Of a DNA stretch of 64,000 nt, positions 16,082 to 24,153 are shown one piece after another. Made by a program: the position numbers and the translations under genes. The notes below the pieces were generated by a model. It worked only from the letters and a program-made list of their open reading frames with translations, was not told the origin of the DNA and did not search any database. The stretch comes from Pseudonocardia hierapolitana (GTDB lineage: Bacteria; Actinomycetota; Actinomycetes; Mycobacteriales; Pseudonocardiaceae), in assembly GCF_007994075.1 (NCBI RefSeq), contig NZ_VIWU01000001.1, positions 3,410,001 to 3,474,000 of the forward strand, written 5' to 3'. Numbering within the stretch: the first letter of the stretch is position 1; every line of letters begins with the position of its first letter.

Positions 16082-16197
16082 ACCGGCAGACCTCGGGATC
16101 TACTCGAGCCGACACGCCCCGTTGGCCGAAACGCGATAGCTCTTGGCCACGTACCGCAACACGGACACGCTCGTGCCCACCACACTCGAGACCATGA
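16078..16197 (+). CDS. 39-codon ORF with ATGA overlaps at both ends
   Basis: The ATG at 16078 overlaps the TGA of the ESX-like gene, and its own TGA overlaps the ATG at 16194 of the serine hydrolase. The product is Arg/Pro/Ser-rich with no recognisable domain. The double coupling suggests that it is translated, as a leader or as the truncated start of a deleted gene, but its composition looks like non-coding frame. It may simply bridge translation into the hydrolase. Confidence 0.3.
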   Translation: MNRQTSGSTRADTPRWPKRDSSWPRTATRTRSCPPHSRP

Positions 16198-17336
16198 CGA
16201 TCTCGACGGCGCGCACGGCCCAGGAGGCCGTCCAACGCCGGCTCGACGACCTGGTCGAATCGGGGGTCGAGCTCGGCGCGCAGGTCGCCGCGTACCTCGG
16301 AGACGAGCTCGTGGTCCACGCCTGGGCGGGGACGGCGGATCCGGCCACCGGACAGCTCGTCGACGGGAGGACTCTGTTCCCGGTCTTCTCCGTCGGCAAG
16401 GGGATCGTGGCCACCGCGGTGCACCGGCTGGTGGAGCGCGACGCGCTGCACTACGACACCAGGCTTGCCGAGCTGTGGCCGGAGTTCGCCGCCGGCGGCA
16501 AGGACGCGATCACCGTCGCCCACGTGCTCGAGCACAGCGCGGGGATCCCCTACTTCCCCACCGGCCTGACCCCGGACGACCTGGCCGACCACGACCGGGT
16601 CGTGTCGCTGATCGCCGGCCTCGAGCCGGCCTGGGAGCCCGGTACGAAGACCGGCTACCACAGCCTGACGTTCGGCTACCTCATGGCGGAGGTCGTTCGG
16701 CGAGCGACAGGGCGCGCCATCGACGAGGTCGTTCGGACCGAGCTGGCCGAACCGCTGGGGATCGAGGACGAGCTGTTCATCGTGCCGCCCACCGATCAGG
16801 CGGACCGGCTCGCCGACATCGACGCGGCGGCGTTCGTCGCGCTCCAGGCGCAGCTCCCCGGCGGGAACGCGTTCCAGCGAGCGGTGGGCGGGATCCTGGC
16901 GGACTCGATCGTGCCGAGACGGATCGCCCCGGCCGGCCGGAGCTGGAGCATGGACGCCTTCCTGCCGTTCAGCGCGACGATGACGGCACGCGCTGGCGCG
17001 GCCCTGTACGGGGCGTTGGCGAACGGAGGCGGGCGGCTGCTCTCCCCGGAACGGGTCGCGCTCGCCACCCGCATCCGCCGACGCGACACCGACCAGATCA
17101 TCGGCGCGCCCGCGCTGAAGTCCCTCGGCTACCTGCACGCCGACCCGGTGTCCGGCGGGGACGAGACGGCCTTCGGGTTCGGCGGCCTCGGCGGCGCCGA
17201 GGCCTACGCCGACCCGCAGCGGCGGCTGGGCTTCGCCTTCACCCACAACCGCCTCACCCCGCCGACGGCCGAGGAGAGCGCGCCCGGGCTGGCTGCGCTG
17301 CTGAGGGAGAGCCTCGGCGTGGACGGCGCGCACTGA
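16194..17336 (+). CDS. Serine hydrolase of the beta-lactamase/esterase (class C) family
   Basis: The 380-residue protein has the SxxK nucleophile motif SVGK at residues 66-69, GYHSLTFGYL in the position of the Y-x-N motif, and FGFGGLGG near the end in place of the K/H-T-G loop. This matches EstB-like esterases and beta-lactamase-related hydrolases. No signal peptide is visible, so it should be cytoplasmic. ATG 16194 is chosen because it forms an ATGA overlap with the preceding small frame; an upstream TTG at 16143 is unlikely. The substrate is unknown. Confidence 0.85.
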   Translation: MTISTARTAQEAVQRRLDDLVESGVELGAQVAAYLGDELVVHAWAGTADPATGQLVDGRTLFPVFSVGKGIVATAVHRLVERDALHYDTRLAELWPEFAAGGKDAITVAHVLEHSAGIPYFPTGLTPDDLADHDRVVSLIAGLEPAWEPGTKTGYHSLTFGYLMAEVVRRATGRAIDEVVRTELAEPLGIEDELFIVPPTDQADRLADIDAAAFVALQAQLPGGNAFQRAVGGILADSIVPRRIAPAGRSWSMDAFLPFSATMTARAGAALYGALANGGGRLLSPERVALATRIRRRDTDQIIGAPALKSLGYLHADPVSGGDETAFGFGGLGGAEAYADPQRRLGFAFTHNRLTPPTAEESAPGLAALLRESLGVDGAH

Positions 17337-17466
17337 CAGGCAACGCCACAGCCGGATCTCGCGCAGCCGCCGCCCCACCGGGGCACCGCTGGTCTCGGAC
17401 ATCTCGGATCTGCCACGGCCCGCTGGCGTCCACCGCCGTACGCGGAGCGCCCGTTACGATCCCGCC

Positions 17467-18420
17467 GTGCGCGCCGTAGTGACCGGTGGGGCCGGGTTCA
17501 TCGGCTCCAACCTCGTGGACTCCCTCGTCGCCGACGGCGCCGACGTCCTCGTGCTCGACGACCTCAGCCACGGCTCGGCCGCCAACCTGGCAGGCTCCCC
17601 CGCCGCCGAGCTGGTGGAGCTCGACGTGCGCGACGAGGCGGGGGTGCGGCGGGCCGTCACCGGGTTCGCGCCGGACCTGGTGTTCCACCTCGCGGCGCAG
17701 ATCGACGTGCGGAAGTCGATGGCCGATCCGGCCACCGACACCGCGGTCAACGTCCTCGGCTCGGTCAACGTCTTCTCCGCTGCCCTCGCGGCGGGCGTGC
17801 GGCGGGTCGTGAACACCTCCACCGGAGGCGCGATCTACGGCGAGACCGACGTCGTCCCCACCCCGGAGACCACCCCCACCGATCCGCTGTCGGCGTACGG
17901 GCTGGGCAAGCGCACCGTCGAGCGGTACGGCAGCTGGTTCCGGCGCAACCACGGGCTCGACGTCGTGACGCTGCGCTACGGCAACGTGTACGGGCCGCGG
18001 CAGGACCCGCGCGGCGACGCGGGCGTCATCGCGATCTTCTGCGACCGGGTGCTCGCGGGGCAGCGGCCCACCGTGTTCGGGGACGGCCGGCAGACCCGCG
18101 ACTACGTGTTCGTCGGGGACATCGTCGCGGCCAACCGGGCGGCCGCCGCGGCGACCGACCTCCCGCACGAGGTCTACAACGTGGGCACCGGCACCGAGGT
18201 CGACGTGCTCACCCTCGCCGAGGCCGTGGCCGCCGCGGCAGGCGCCGTCGATTTCACGCCCGAGTTCCTGCCGGCGCGGCAGGGCGAAGTGCTGCGCAGC
18301 TGCCTCGACGTCTCCCGGGCCCGCGCCGAGCTCGGGCTTCCCCCGCCGACCGGCCTGACCGACGGGCTGCGCGCCACGCTCGACTGGGTGCGCACCCTCC
18401 CCCGGGAGCCGTCCGCATGA
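17467..18420 (+). CDS. NAD-dependent sugar epimerase/dehydratase (GalE-like extended SDR)
   Basis: The N-terminus VTGGAGFIGSNLVDSL is a Rossmann NAD-binding motif. The catalytic pair is YGLGK (Y-x-x-x-K), and the STGGAIYGE segment supplies the catalytic Ser/Thr. At 317 residues it fits UDP-glucose 4-epimerase-type enzymes. Its GTG start follows a 130-base gap, and its stop overlaps the ATG of rmlC, so it heads a rhamnose-related operon. A nucleotide-sugar 4-epimerase (UDP-Glc/Gal or dTDP) is likely; the exact sugar is not certain. Confidence 0.85.
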   Translation: MRAVVTGGAGFIGSNLVDSLVADGADVLVLDDLSHGSAANLAGSPAAELVELDVRDEAGVRRAVTGFAPDLVFHLAAQIDVRKSMADPATDTAVNVLGSVNVFSAALAAGVRRVVNTSTGGAIYGETDVVPTPETTPTDPLSAYGLGKRTVERYGSWFRRNHGLDVVTLRYGNVYGPRQDPRGDAGVIAIFCDRVLAGQRPTVFGDGRQTRDYVFVGDIVAANRAAAAATDLPHEVYNVGTGTEVDVLTLAEAVAAAAGAVDFTPEFLPARQGEVLRSCLDVSRARAELGLPPPTGLTDGLRATLDWVRTLPREPSA

Positions 18421-18965
18421 ACGAGCTGCGGGTGTCGCAGACGTCCATCCCGGGCCTGCTCCACGTCGACCTCGTCCTGCACCACGACGGCCGTGGCTGG
18501 TTCAAGGAGAGCTTCCAACGCGCGAAGCTGGAGGCGCTCGGGTTCCCACCGTTCGAGATCGTGCAGAGCAACGTGTCGTACAACGCCGAGGTGGGCGTCA
18601 CGCGCGGCATCCACGCCGAGCCGTGGGACAAGTTCATCTCGCTCGCGCACGGGAGGGCGTTCGCCGCGATCGTCGACCTGCGGGCCGGCGAGACGTTCGG
18701 GCGGGTGGAGACGTTCGAGCTGCACCCGGGCAACGCGATCTTCGTGCCGCGCGGCTGCGGCAACTCCTACCAGACGCTCACGCCGGACGTCGTCTACTCG
18801 TACCTGGTCGACGAGCACTGGACCCCGGACGCGCGGTACACGCTGATCCAGGCGTTCGACCCGGCGCTGGGCATCGACTGGCCGATCGGCGAGGACGAGG
18901 CGATCCGCTCCGACAAGGACCGCGGGCACCCCCCGCTCGCGGCCGTCGCGCCGACGGGGGTCTGA
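18417..18965 (+). CDS. rfbC: dTDP-4-dehydrorhamnose 3,5-epimerase family protein
   Basis: The 182-residue protein has the RmlC cupin core. VTRGIHAEPWDKFIS contains the catalytic His66 in the place of the usual RGLHxQ motif, and FVPRGCGNSYQTL is the typical second sheet. The HAEPWDK variant marks a subgroup found beside RmlD in actinobacteria. It converts dTDP-4-keto-6-deoxyglucose towards dTDP-L-rhamnose, the sugar of the arabinogalactan linker. The ATG overlaps the upstream epimerase stop and rmlD starts one base after its own stop. Confidence 0.88.
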   Translation: MNELRVSQTSIPGLLHVDLVLHHDGRGWFKESFQRAKLEALGFPPFEIVQSNVSYNAEVGVTRGIHAEPWDKFISLAHGRAFAAIVDLRAGETFGRVETFELHPGNAIFVPRGCGNSYQTLTPDVVYSYLVDEHWTPDARYTLIQAFDPALGIDWPIGEDEAIRSDKDRGHPPLAAVAPTGV

Positions 18966-18966
18966 C

Positions 18967-19806
18967 GTGCGCGTACTGGTGCTGGGGGCCGGTGGACAGG
19001 TGGGGCGGGCACTGGTCGCCGCTCTGCCGGACGCCACCGCGCTGCGGCGTTCCGACCTCGACATCGCCGACGCCGCGAGCGCGTCGATCGACTGGGCCGC
19101 CTACGACACGATCGTCAACGCCGCCGCGTTCACCGACGTGGACGGCGCCGAGACCGTCGAGGGGCGCGCGGCCGCGTGGCGGACCAACGCCGCCGGGCCG
19201 TCCGCGCTCGCCGCGATCTGCCACCGGACCGGCTCGACGCTCGTGCACCTGTCCACCGAGTACGTGTTCGACGGCCGGTCCGCGCAGCCGTACCCGGAGA
19301 ACGCACCCGTGGCGCCGCTGTCGGTCTACGGAGCCTCGAAGGCCGCTGGCGATATCGCCGTCCACACGCATCCGCGGCATTACGTGGTGCGGCCGAGCTG
19401 GGTGGTCGGCGACGGCCACAACTTCGTGCGCACGATGTTGCGGCTGGCCGAGAAGGGCGTCGAGCCGTCAGTGGTGGCCGACCAGATCGGACGCCTGACG
19501 TTCGCCACGGACCTGGCCGCCGCGATCGTGCACCTGGTGGCGAGCGGTGCTCCCTACGGCAGCTACCACGTGACGGGCGGCGGCGAGCCCGCGTCGTGGG
19601 CCGACGTCGCCCGTGCGACGTTCGCGCTGGCGGGGCACGGCGACCTGCGGGTCACCGACACGACGACGGCCGAGTACTTCGCCGACAAGCCCCACGCCGC
19701 ACGCCGCCCGCTCAACAGCGTGCTCGACCTGTCCCGGGCCGCCGCGGCCGGTGTGGAGCTGCCGGACTGGCGCGAGCGGCTGGCCGACTACGTCAGGCGT
19801 TCTTGA
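18967..19806 (+). CDS. rfbD: dTDP-4-dehydrorhamnose reductase
   Basis: The 279-residue SDR has VLGAGGQVGRAL for NADPH binding, the catalytic YGASKAAGD, and NAAAFTDVDGAE after the third strand, all typical of RmlD. GTG 18967 follows the rmlC stop by one base. It performs the last step to dTDP-L-rhamnose. Its last 14 bases overlap the 3' end of the convergent rmlB. Confidence 0.92.
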   Translation: MRVLVLGAGGQVGRALVAALPDATALRRSDLDIADAASASIDWAAYDTIVNAAAFTDVDGAETVEGRAAAWRTNAAGPSALAAICHRTGSTLVHLSTEYVFDGRSAQPYPENAPVAPLSVYGASKAAGDIAVHTHPRHYVVRPSWVVGDGHNFVRTMLRLAEKGVEPSVVADQIGRLTFATDLAAAIVHLVASGAPYGSYHVTGGGEPASWADVARATFALAGHGDLRVTDTTTAEYFADKPHAARRPLNSVLDLSRAAAAGVELPDWRERLADYVRRS

Positions 19807-20767
19807 GCGGTTCCCACCAGGAGCGGTGCTCGGTGTACCAGCGGACGGTCTCGGCGAGGCCCCGCTCGAACGACACCCGCGGGGCGTAGCCGAGCTCGTC
19901 GGCGATCTTGGACCAGTCCACGCAGTAGCGTCGGTCGTGGCCCTTGCGGTCGGCCACGGGCTCGATCATCGACTCGTCGGCCCCCACGGCGGCGAGCAGC
20001 CGCAACGTGAGCTCCTTGTTCGTCAGCTCCGTGCCGCCGCCGATGTTGTAGACCTCGCCGTCGCGCCCCTTCTCCGCCACGAGCTGGATGCCGCGGCAGT
20101 GGTCGTCGACGTGCAACCAGTCGCGGACGTTGAGGCCGTCGCCGTAGAGCGGCACCTTCCTCCCGTCGAGGAGGTTGGTGACGAACAGCGGGATGACCTT
20201 CTCCGGGAACTGGTGGGGGCCGTAGTTGTTCGAGCAGCGGGTGATGCAGACCGGCAGCCCGTGGGTGCGGTGGTAGGAGCGGGCGAGCAGGTCGGAGGCC
20301 GCTTTCGACGCCGAGTACGGCGAGTTCGGTTCGAGGGGGTGCGTCTCGGGCCACGCGCCCTCGTCGATCGAGCCGTACACCTCGTCGGTGGAGACGTGCA
20401 CGAACCGCGAGACCCCGCACTCCAGCGCCGCCTCCAGCAGCACCTGGGTGCCGACGACGTTCGTGGAGACGAAGTCCGCAGCGCCGGCGATCGAGCGGTC
20501 GACGTGCGACTCGGCCGCGAAGTGCACCACGACGTCGGTCCCGGTCATGACCTCGGCCACGACGTCCACGTCCCGGATGTCACCCCTGACGAAGTGCAGC
20601 CGTGGGTCGGCCGCGCACGGCGCGAGGTTGGTGAGCGTGCCCGCGTAGGTGAGCAGGTCGAGCACCACGACGTCGGCGTCGGCGTACGCCGGATAGGCGC
20701 CGGCGAGCAGCGACCGCACGTAGTGCGAGCCGATGAAGCCCGCTCCCCCGGTCACGAGGACCCGCAC
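19793..20767 (-). CDS. rfbB: dTDP-glucose 4,6-dehydratase
   Basis: GTG 20767 has AGGAGG five bases upstream. The 324-residue protein shows VTGGAGFIGSHYVRS, the catalytic TDEVYG segment and YSASK, and matches RmlB in length. It converts dTDP-glucose to dTDP-4-keto-6-deoxyglucose. It is the last gene of the minus-strand run PAP2-ubiA-rmlA-rmlB and meets rmlD tail to tail, so the four rml genes are split over two convergent operons. Confidence 0.95.
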   Translation of the reverse strand: MRVLVTGGAGFIGSHYVRSLLAGAYPAYADADVVVLDLLTYAGTLTNLAPCAADPRLHFVRGDIRDVDVVAEVMTGTDVVVHFAAESHVDRSIAGAADFVSTNVVGTQVLLEAALECGVSRFVHVSTDEVYGSIDEGAWPETHPLEPNSPYSASKAASDLLARSYHRTHGLPVCITRCSNNYGPHQFPEKVIPLFVTNLLDGRKVPLYGDGLNVRDWLHVDDHCRGIQLVAEKGRDGEVYNIGGGTELTNKELTLRLLAAVGADESMIEPVADRKGHDRRYCVDWSKIADELGYAPRVSFERGLAETVRWYTEHRSWWEPLKNA

Positions 20768-20776
20768 CCGAACCTC

Positions 20777-21664
20777 CTAACCGGCGAACGACTTCGCCAC
20801 ATCCATCACGTACTCGCCGTAGCCCGACTTCGCCTGGCGCTCGCCCAGTGCATAGCACGCGGCGGGGTCGATGAAGCCCATCCGCATCGCGATCTCCTCG
20901 ATACAGGCGATCCGCACGCCCTGCCGGTTCTCCAGCACCCGCACGTACTCTCCGGCCTCCAGCAACGACTCGTGGGTGCCGGTGTCCAGCCAGGCGAACC
21001 CGCGGCCCAGGTCCACCAGACGGGCGGTGCCCCGCTCGAGATAGGCGCGGTTGACGTCGGTGATCTCCAGCTCGCCCCGGGCGGACGGCGTGAGCCCGGC
21101 CGCGATCTCGACCACGTCGTTGTCGTAGAAGTAGAGCCCGGTGACCGCGCGGTTGGACCGCGGGTGCGCGGGCTTCTCCTCGATCGAGAGCAGCCGGCCG
21201 TCGGGTCCGGCCTCGGCCACGCCGTAGCGCTGCGGGTCGCGCACCGCGTAGCCGAAGAGGATGCAGCCCGCCTCGCCCGCGGTGACGTCGGCGATCGAGC
21301 GCTGCAACAGGCCGGAGAAGCCCGGGCCGTGGAAGATGTTGTCGCCGAGCACCAGCGCGGCCGGGTCGGTCCCCACGTGCTCGGCACCGATCACGAACGC
21401 CTCGGCCAGCCCGTTCGGCTCCGGCTGCTCGGCGTAACCGATGCGCAGGCCGAGCTCACCGCCGTCGCCGAGGAGGCGCTGGAACACCGGGACGTCCTGC
21501 GGGGTGGAGATCACGAGGATGTCGCGGATCCCGGCCAGCATCAGCACCGACAGCGGGTAGTAGACCATCGGCTTGTCGTAGACGGGCAACAGCTGCTTCG
21601 ACACCGCGCGGGTGATCGGGTGCAGGCGCGTGCCCGAGCCACCGGCGAGGACGATTCCCTTCAT
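20777..21664 (-). CDS. rfbA: Glucose-1-phosphate thymidylyltransferase
   Basis: The start [18 protein letters not shown] is the nucleotidyltransferase signature, followed by [12 protein letters not shown] and the metal-binding VLGDNIF. The 295-residue length fits RmlA. It makes dTDP-glucose from dTTP and glucose-1-phosphate, the first step of rhamnose synthesis. Three bases separate it from the upstream ubiA stop, so they are co-transcribed. Confidence 0.95.
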   Translation of the reverse strand: MKGIVLAGGSGTRLHPITRAVSKQLLPVYDKPMVYYPLSVLMLAGIRDILVISTPQDVPVFQRLLGDGGELGLRIGYAEQPEPNGLAEAFVIGAEHVGTDPAALVLGDNIFHGPGFSGLLQRSIADVTAGEAGCILFGYAVRDPQRYGVAEAGPDGRLLSIEEKPAHPRSNRAVTGLYFYDNDVVEIAAGLTPSARGELEITDVNRAYLERGTARLVDLGRGFAWLDTGTHESLLEAGEYVRVLENRQGVRIACIEEIAMRMGFIDPAACYALGERQAKSGYGEYVMDVAKSFAG

Positions 21665-21667
21665 CGA

Positions 21668-22588
21668 TCAGGAGTAGACGGCGAGCGTGAGCGTGCCCAC
21701 CCACAGCAGCGCCAGGACCTGCAGCACCCGGTCGCCCAGCGCGATCTCCTCGGGCTCGCCCCCGTTGCCCGCGTCGACGTCCACGGAGTACCGCAGCACG
21801 GCGATCACGAACGGCACGATCGAGATCACCGACCAGGTCGTGTTGTGCAGGACGACGCCGATGTCGAAGGCCCACAGCGAGTAGGTGGTGATCAGGACCG
21901 TGGCCGAGAGCGCCCACACGAACCGCAAGTAGGACGCCGAGTAGCTCTCGAGGGACTTGCGGATCTTCGCACCGGTGCGCTCGGCGAGCATCATCTCGGC
22001 GTACCGCTTGCCCGCCACCATGAACAGCGAGCCGAAGCCGGCCACCAGCAGGAACCACTGCGACAGCGCGATCCCGGTGGCCGCGCCGCCCGCGATGGCG
22101 CGCAGCAGGAAGCCGGACGCGACGACGCAGATGTCGAGAACGGCCTGGTGCTTGAGCCAGTAGCAGTACGCCAGCTGCACCACGATGTACACGGCGAGCA
22201 CGATCACCAGCTGGACGCTGGCCAGCACGCTCAGCGCGAGCGCCCCCAGCAGCAGCACGGCGGCCACGCCCATCGCGAGCCCCGGCGGGACGATGCCCGC
22301 CGCGATCGGCCGGTTGCGCTTCGTGGGGTGTGCGCGGTCGGCGGCCACGTCGTTGGCGTCGTTGACCAGGTAGATGCCGGACGCGGCCAGCGAGAACGCC
22401 ACGAACGCCACCGCGAGCTCGAGCGCGATCCCGTGGCGCAGCAGGTCGCCGCTCGCGAACGGTGCGGCGAGCACCAGGACGTTCTTGACCCACTGCCTGG
22501 GCCGCATCGTCTTCAGCACGCCCCGCGCCACACCCACGGGCGTGCGGTGGGGGACGGCCTGCTCGGTGGGCACGTCGGTGCTGGTCAT
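21668..22588 (-). CDS. Decaprenyl-phosphate phosphoribosyltransferase (UbiA family)
   Basis: This 306-residue protein has about nine membrane helices and the prenyltransferase motif NDANDVAADRAHPTKRNRP (residues about 83-101), which in actinobacteria marks DPPR synthase (Rv3806c type). It attaches 5-phosphoribose-pyrophosphate to decaprenyl phosphate, the first step to the arabinose donor DPA. The next gene upstream encodes a PAP2 phosphatase with a 4-base overlap, as in mycobacteria, which supports the assignment. GAAGG precedes ATG 22588. Confidence 0.88.
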   Translation of the reverse strand: MTSTDVPTEQAVPHRTPVGVARGVLKTMRPRQWVKNVLVLAAPFASGDLLRHGIALELAVAFVAFSLAASGIYLVNDANDVAADRAHPTKRNRPIAAGIVPPGLAMGVAAVLLLGALALSVLASVQLVIVLAVYIVVQLAYCYWLKHQAVLDICVVASGFLLRAIAGGAATGIALSQWFLLVAGFGSLFMVAGKRYAEMMLAERTGAKIRKSLESYSASYLRFVWALSATVLITTYSLWAFDIGVVLHNTTWSVISIVPFVIAVLRYSVDVDAGNGGEPEEIALGDRVLQVLALLWVGTLTLAVYS

Positions 22589-23271
22589 CGCTTTTCCTTC
22601 CGGATGGCCCGGCGCGCCGCTACCGCGACGGCGGCGCCGAGCGCGGAGCCCGCGAGGACATCTGTGGGGTAGTGGACGCCGAGCACCATCCGCGAGAGCG
22701 CCATGGTCGGCACCAGTGCGGCGGCGAGCGGCTTGCGCAGCAGCGCGCCGAACAGGATGGCTGCCGCCGTGGTGGAGGTGGCGTGCGCCGACGGGAAACT
22801 CAACCTGCTCGGCGTGCCGACGTGCACCTGCACCCGCGGGTTGTCCGGCCGCGGCCTGCGCACCACGCGCTTGATCCCGACCGATGCCCCGTGGGCCACG
22901 GCCACCGCGGCCGTGGCGGTGATCCAGTCCCGGCGGCGCCTGCGGTCGACCAGCGCACCGACCGCGCCCATCGCGAGCCAGCCTGCGGCGTGCTCACCGA
23001 AGAACGACATCCCGCGCGCGACGCTCACGACGGGCGGTCGCGCCAGCGCGCCCTGCACGGCCTCCAGCACCCGCACCTCCGCTGCCGCCGGTGGGACGTC
23101 GACCGTGCCGTCCGGCTCGAGGATCGGGACGGCGTGCGGGCCGGGGCGGTCGAGGAGCTCGGCCACGGGTGGGGCCTCCAGTACGGCGGGGCGGGCGGCG
23201 CGCCCGCGTGATCTGTGCGGCACGGCGCCGCACGGAGTGCGCTGTCGTCGCCCGATGCTACGCCCGGTCAC
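22585..23271 (-). CDS. PAP2 family phosphatase, candidate decaprenylphosphoryl-5-phosphoribose phosphatase
   Basis: The three PAP2 motifs are present: KRVVRRPRPD, PSAHATS and SRMVLGVHYPTDV. Several hydrophobic helices surround them. The gene overlaps the DPPR synthase gene by four bases, the arrangement of Rv3807c-Rv3806c, so removal of the 5-phosphate from decaprenyl-phosphoribose phosphate is the likely role. The GTG at 23271 is the longest option and has no clear ribosome site. The first 40-60 residues look unlike the family, so the true start may lie downstream. Confidence 0.8.
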   Translation of the reverse strand: MTGRSIGRRQRTPCGAVPHRSRGRAARPAVLEAPPVAELLDRPGPHAVPILEPDGTVDVPPAAAEVRVLEAVQGALARPPVVSVARGMSFFGEHAAGWLAMGAVGALVDRRRRRDWITATAAVAVAHGASVGIKRVVRRPRPDNPRVQVHVGTPSRLSFPSAHATSTTAAAILFGALLRKPLAAALVPTMALSRMVLGVHYPTDVLAGSALGAAVAVAARRAIRKEKR

Positions 23272-23313
23272 TGTGCGTAGCCGGGTGTGGGCGGAACCGT
23301 GTCAGCGTCGTGC

Positions 23314-24108
23314 TCAGAACCAACGCTCCAGGACGAGCGCCAGACCGTCCTCGGCGTTGCTCGCCGTGACCTCGTCGGCGATCTCGAGGAGCGCGGGGTG
23401 CGCGTTGCCCATCGCGACGCCGTGCCCGGCCCAGCGCAACATCTCCAGGTCGTTGGGCATGTCGCCGAACGCGACCACGTCGCCGGCCGTCACGCCGTGC
23501 CGCCGCGCCACCTCGGCGAGGCCGGTGGCCTTCGTGACGCCGGGCGGGGACACCTCGACGAGCCCGCGCGGGTACGAGAACGTGAGGTCCGCCTCGTGAC
23601 CGATCACCGGATCGAGGGCGGCGACCATCGCGTCGCTGGACAGCCGCGGCTCGCGGATGAGCAGCTTCACCGCCGGCAGGCCCAGCAGCTCGGAGCGGTC
23701 CGCCGCGATCCCGTCGCCGTCCTCCCACGCGTGCCGGTAGCCGGGCTCGGCGACGAACGGCGCGCCCGGATCGACCCGCTCCACCGCGAGCGTGCAGCCC
23801 GGCAGCGTCTCCGTGGCCGCCGCGGCGAGCCGGGCGAGCACCTGCGGGAGGAGTGTCTCGGCCCACAGCACGCGATCCTCCGCCGCGTCGTAGAGCACGC
23901 TCCCGTTGGCGCACACGGCGAGCGAGGCCACGTCCAGCTGCGCCACGACGGGCGGGATCCACCGCGGCGGCCGACCGGTGACCAGCACGAACCCGACCCC
24001 GGCCGCGACCAGCCGCTCGACGACGGCGACCGCGCGCGACGACACCCGCTCGTCGGGGTCGAGCAGCGTGCCGTCGACGTCGGTGGCGACGAGCCGGGGA
24101 GGTTGCAC
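23314..24108 (-). CDS. HAD superfamily hydrolase (Cof type, IIB)
   Basis: Motif I is VATDVDGTLLD at the N-terminus, motif II is VTGRPPR, and the last motif is FGDMPNDLEML. A cap domain lies between the second and third motifs, as in Cof/YidA phosphatases. The 264-residue protein starts at GTG 24108. It probably dephosphorylates a small sugar or cofactor phosphate; the substrate cannot be given. Confidence 0.9.
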   Translation of the reverse strand: MQPPRLVATDVDGTLLDPDERVSSRAVAVVERLVAAGVGFVLVTGRPPRWIPPVVAQLDVASLAVCANGSVLYDAAEDRVLWAETLLPQVLARLAAAATETLPGCTLAVERVDPGAPFVAEPGYRHAWEDGDGIAADRSELLGLPAVKLLIREPRLSSDAMVAALDPVIGHEADLTFSYPRGLVEVSPPGVTKATGLAEVARRHGVTAGDVVAFGDMPNDLEMLRWAGHGVAMGNAHPALLEIADEVTASNAEDGLALVLERWF

Positions 24109-24153
24109 CGGTCCAGCGTACGTTCACGGCGAGCCCCACCCCGAGCCGTGACC

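Noticed and set aside
15502..16197. A longer plus-strand protein starting at 15502 that ends at 16197
   Set aside because: The upstream part overlaps the methyltransferase 5' end and is Arg/Pro-rich; only the last 39 codons have plausible translation signals.
17467..21664. Deoxysugar cassette of an antibiotic cluster
   Set aside because: No polyketide, peptide synthetase or natural-product glycosyltransferase gene is near; the rml genes sit with arabinogalactan genes instead.
19613..22672. Plus-strand frame of about 1000 codons over rmlB, rmlA and ubiA
   Set aside because: Antisense shadow of three well-defined genes; composition is His/Arg/Val-rich without motifs.
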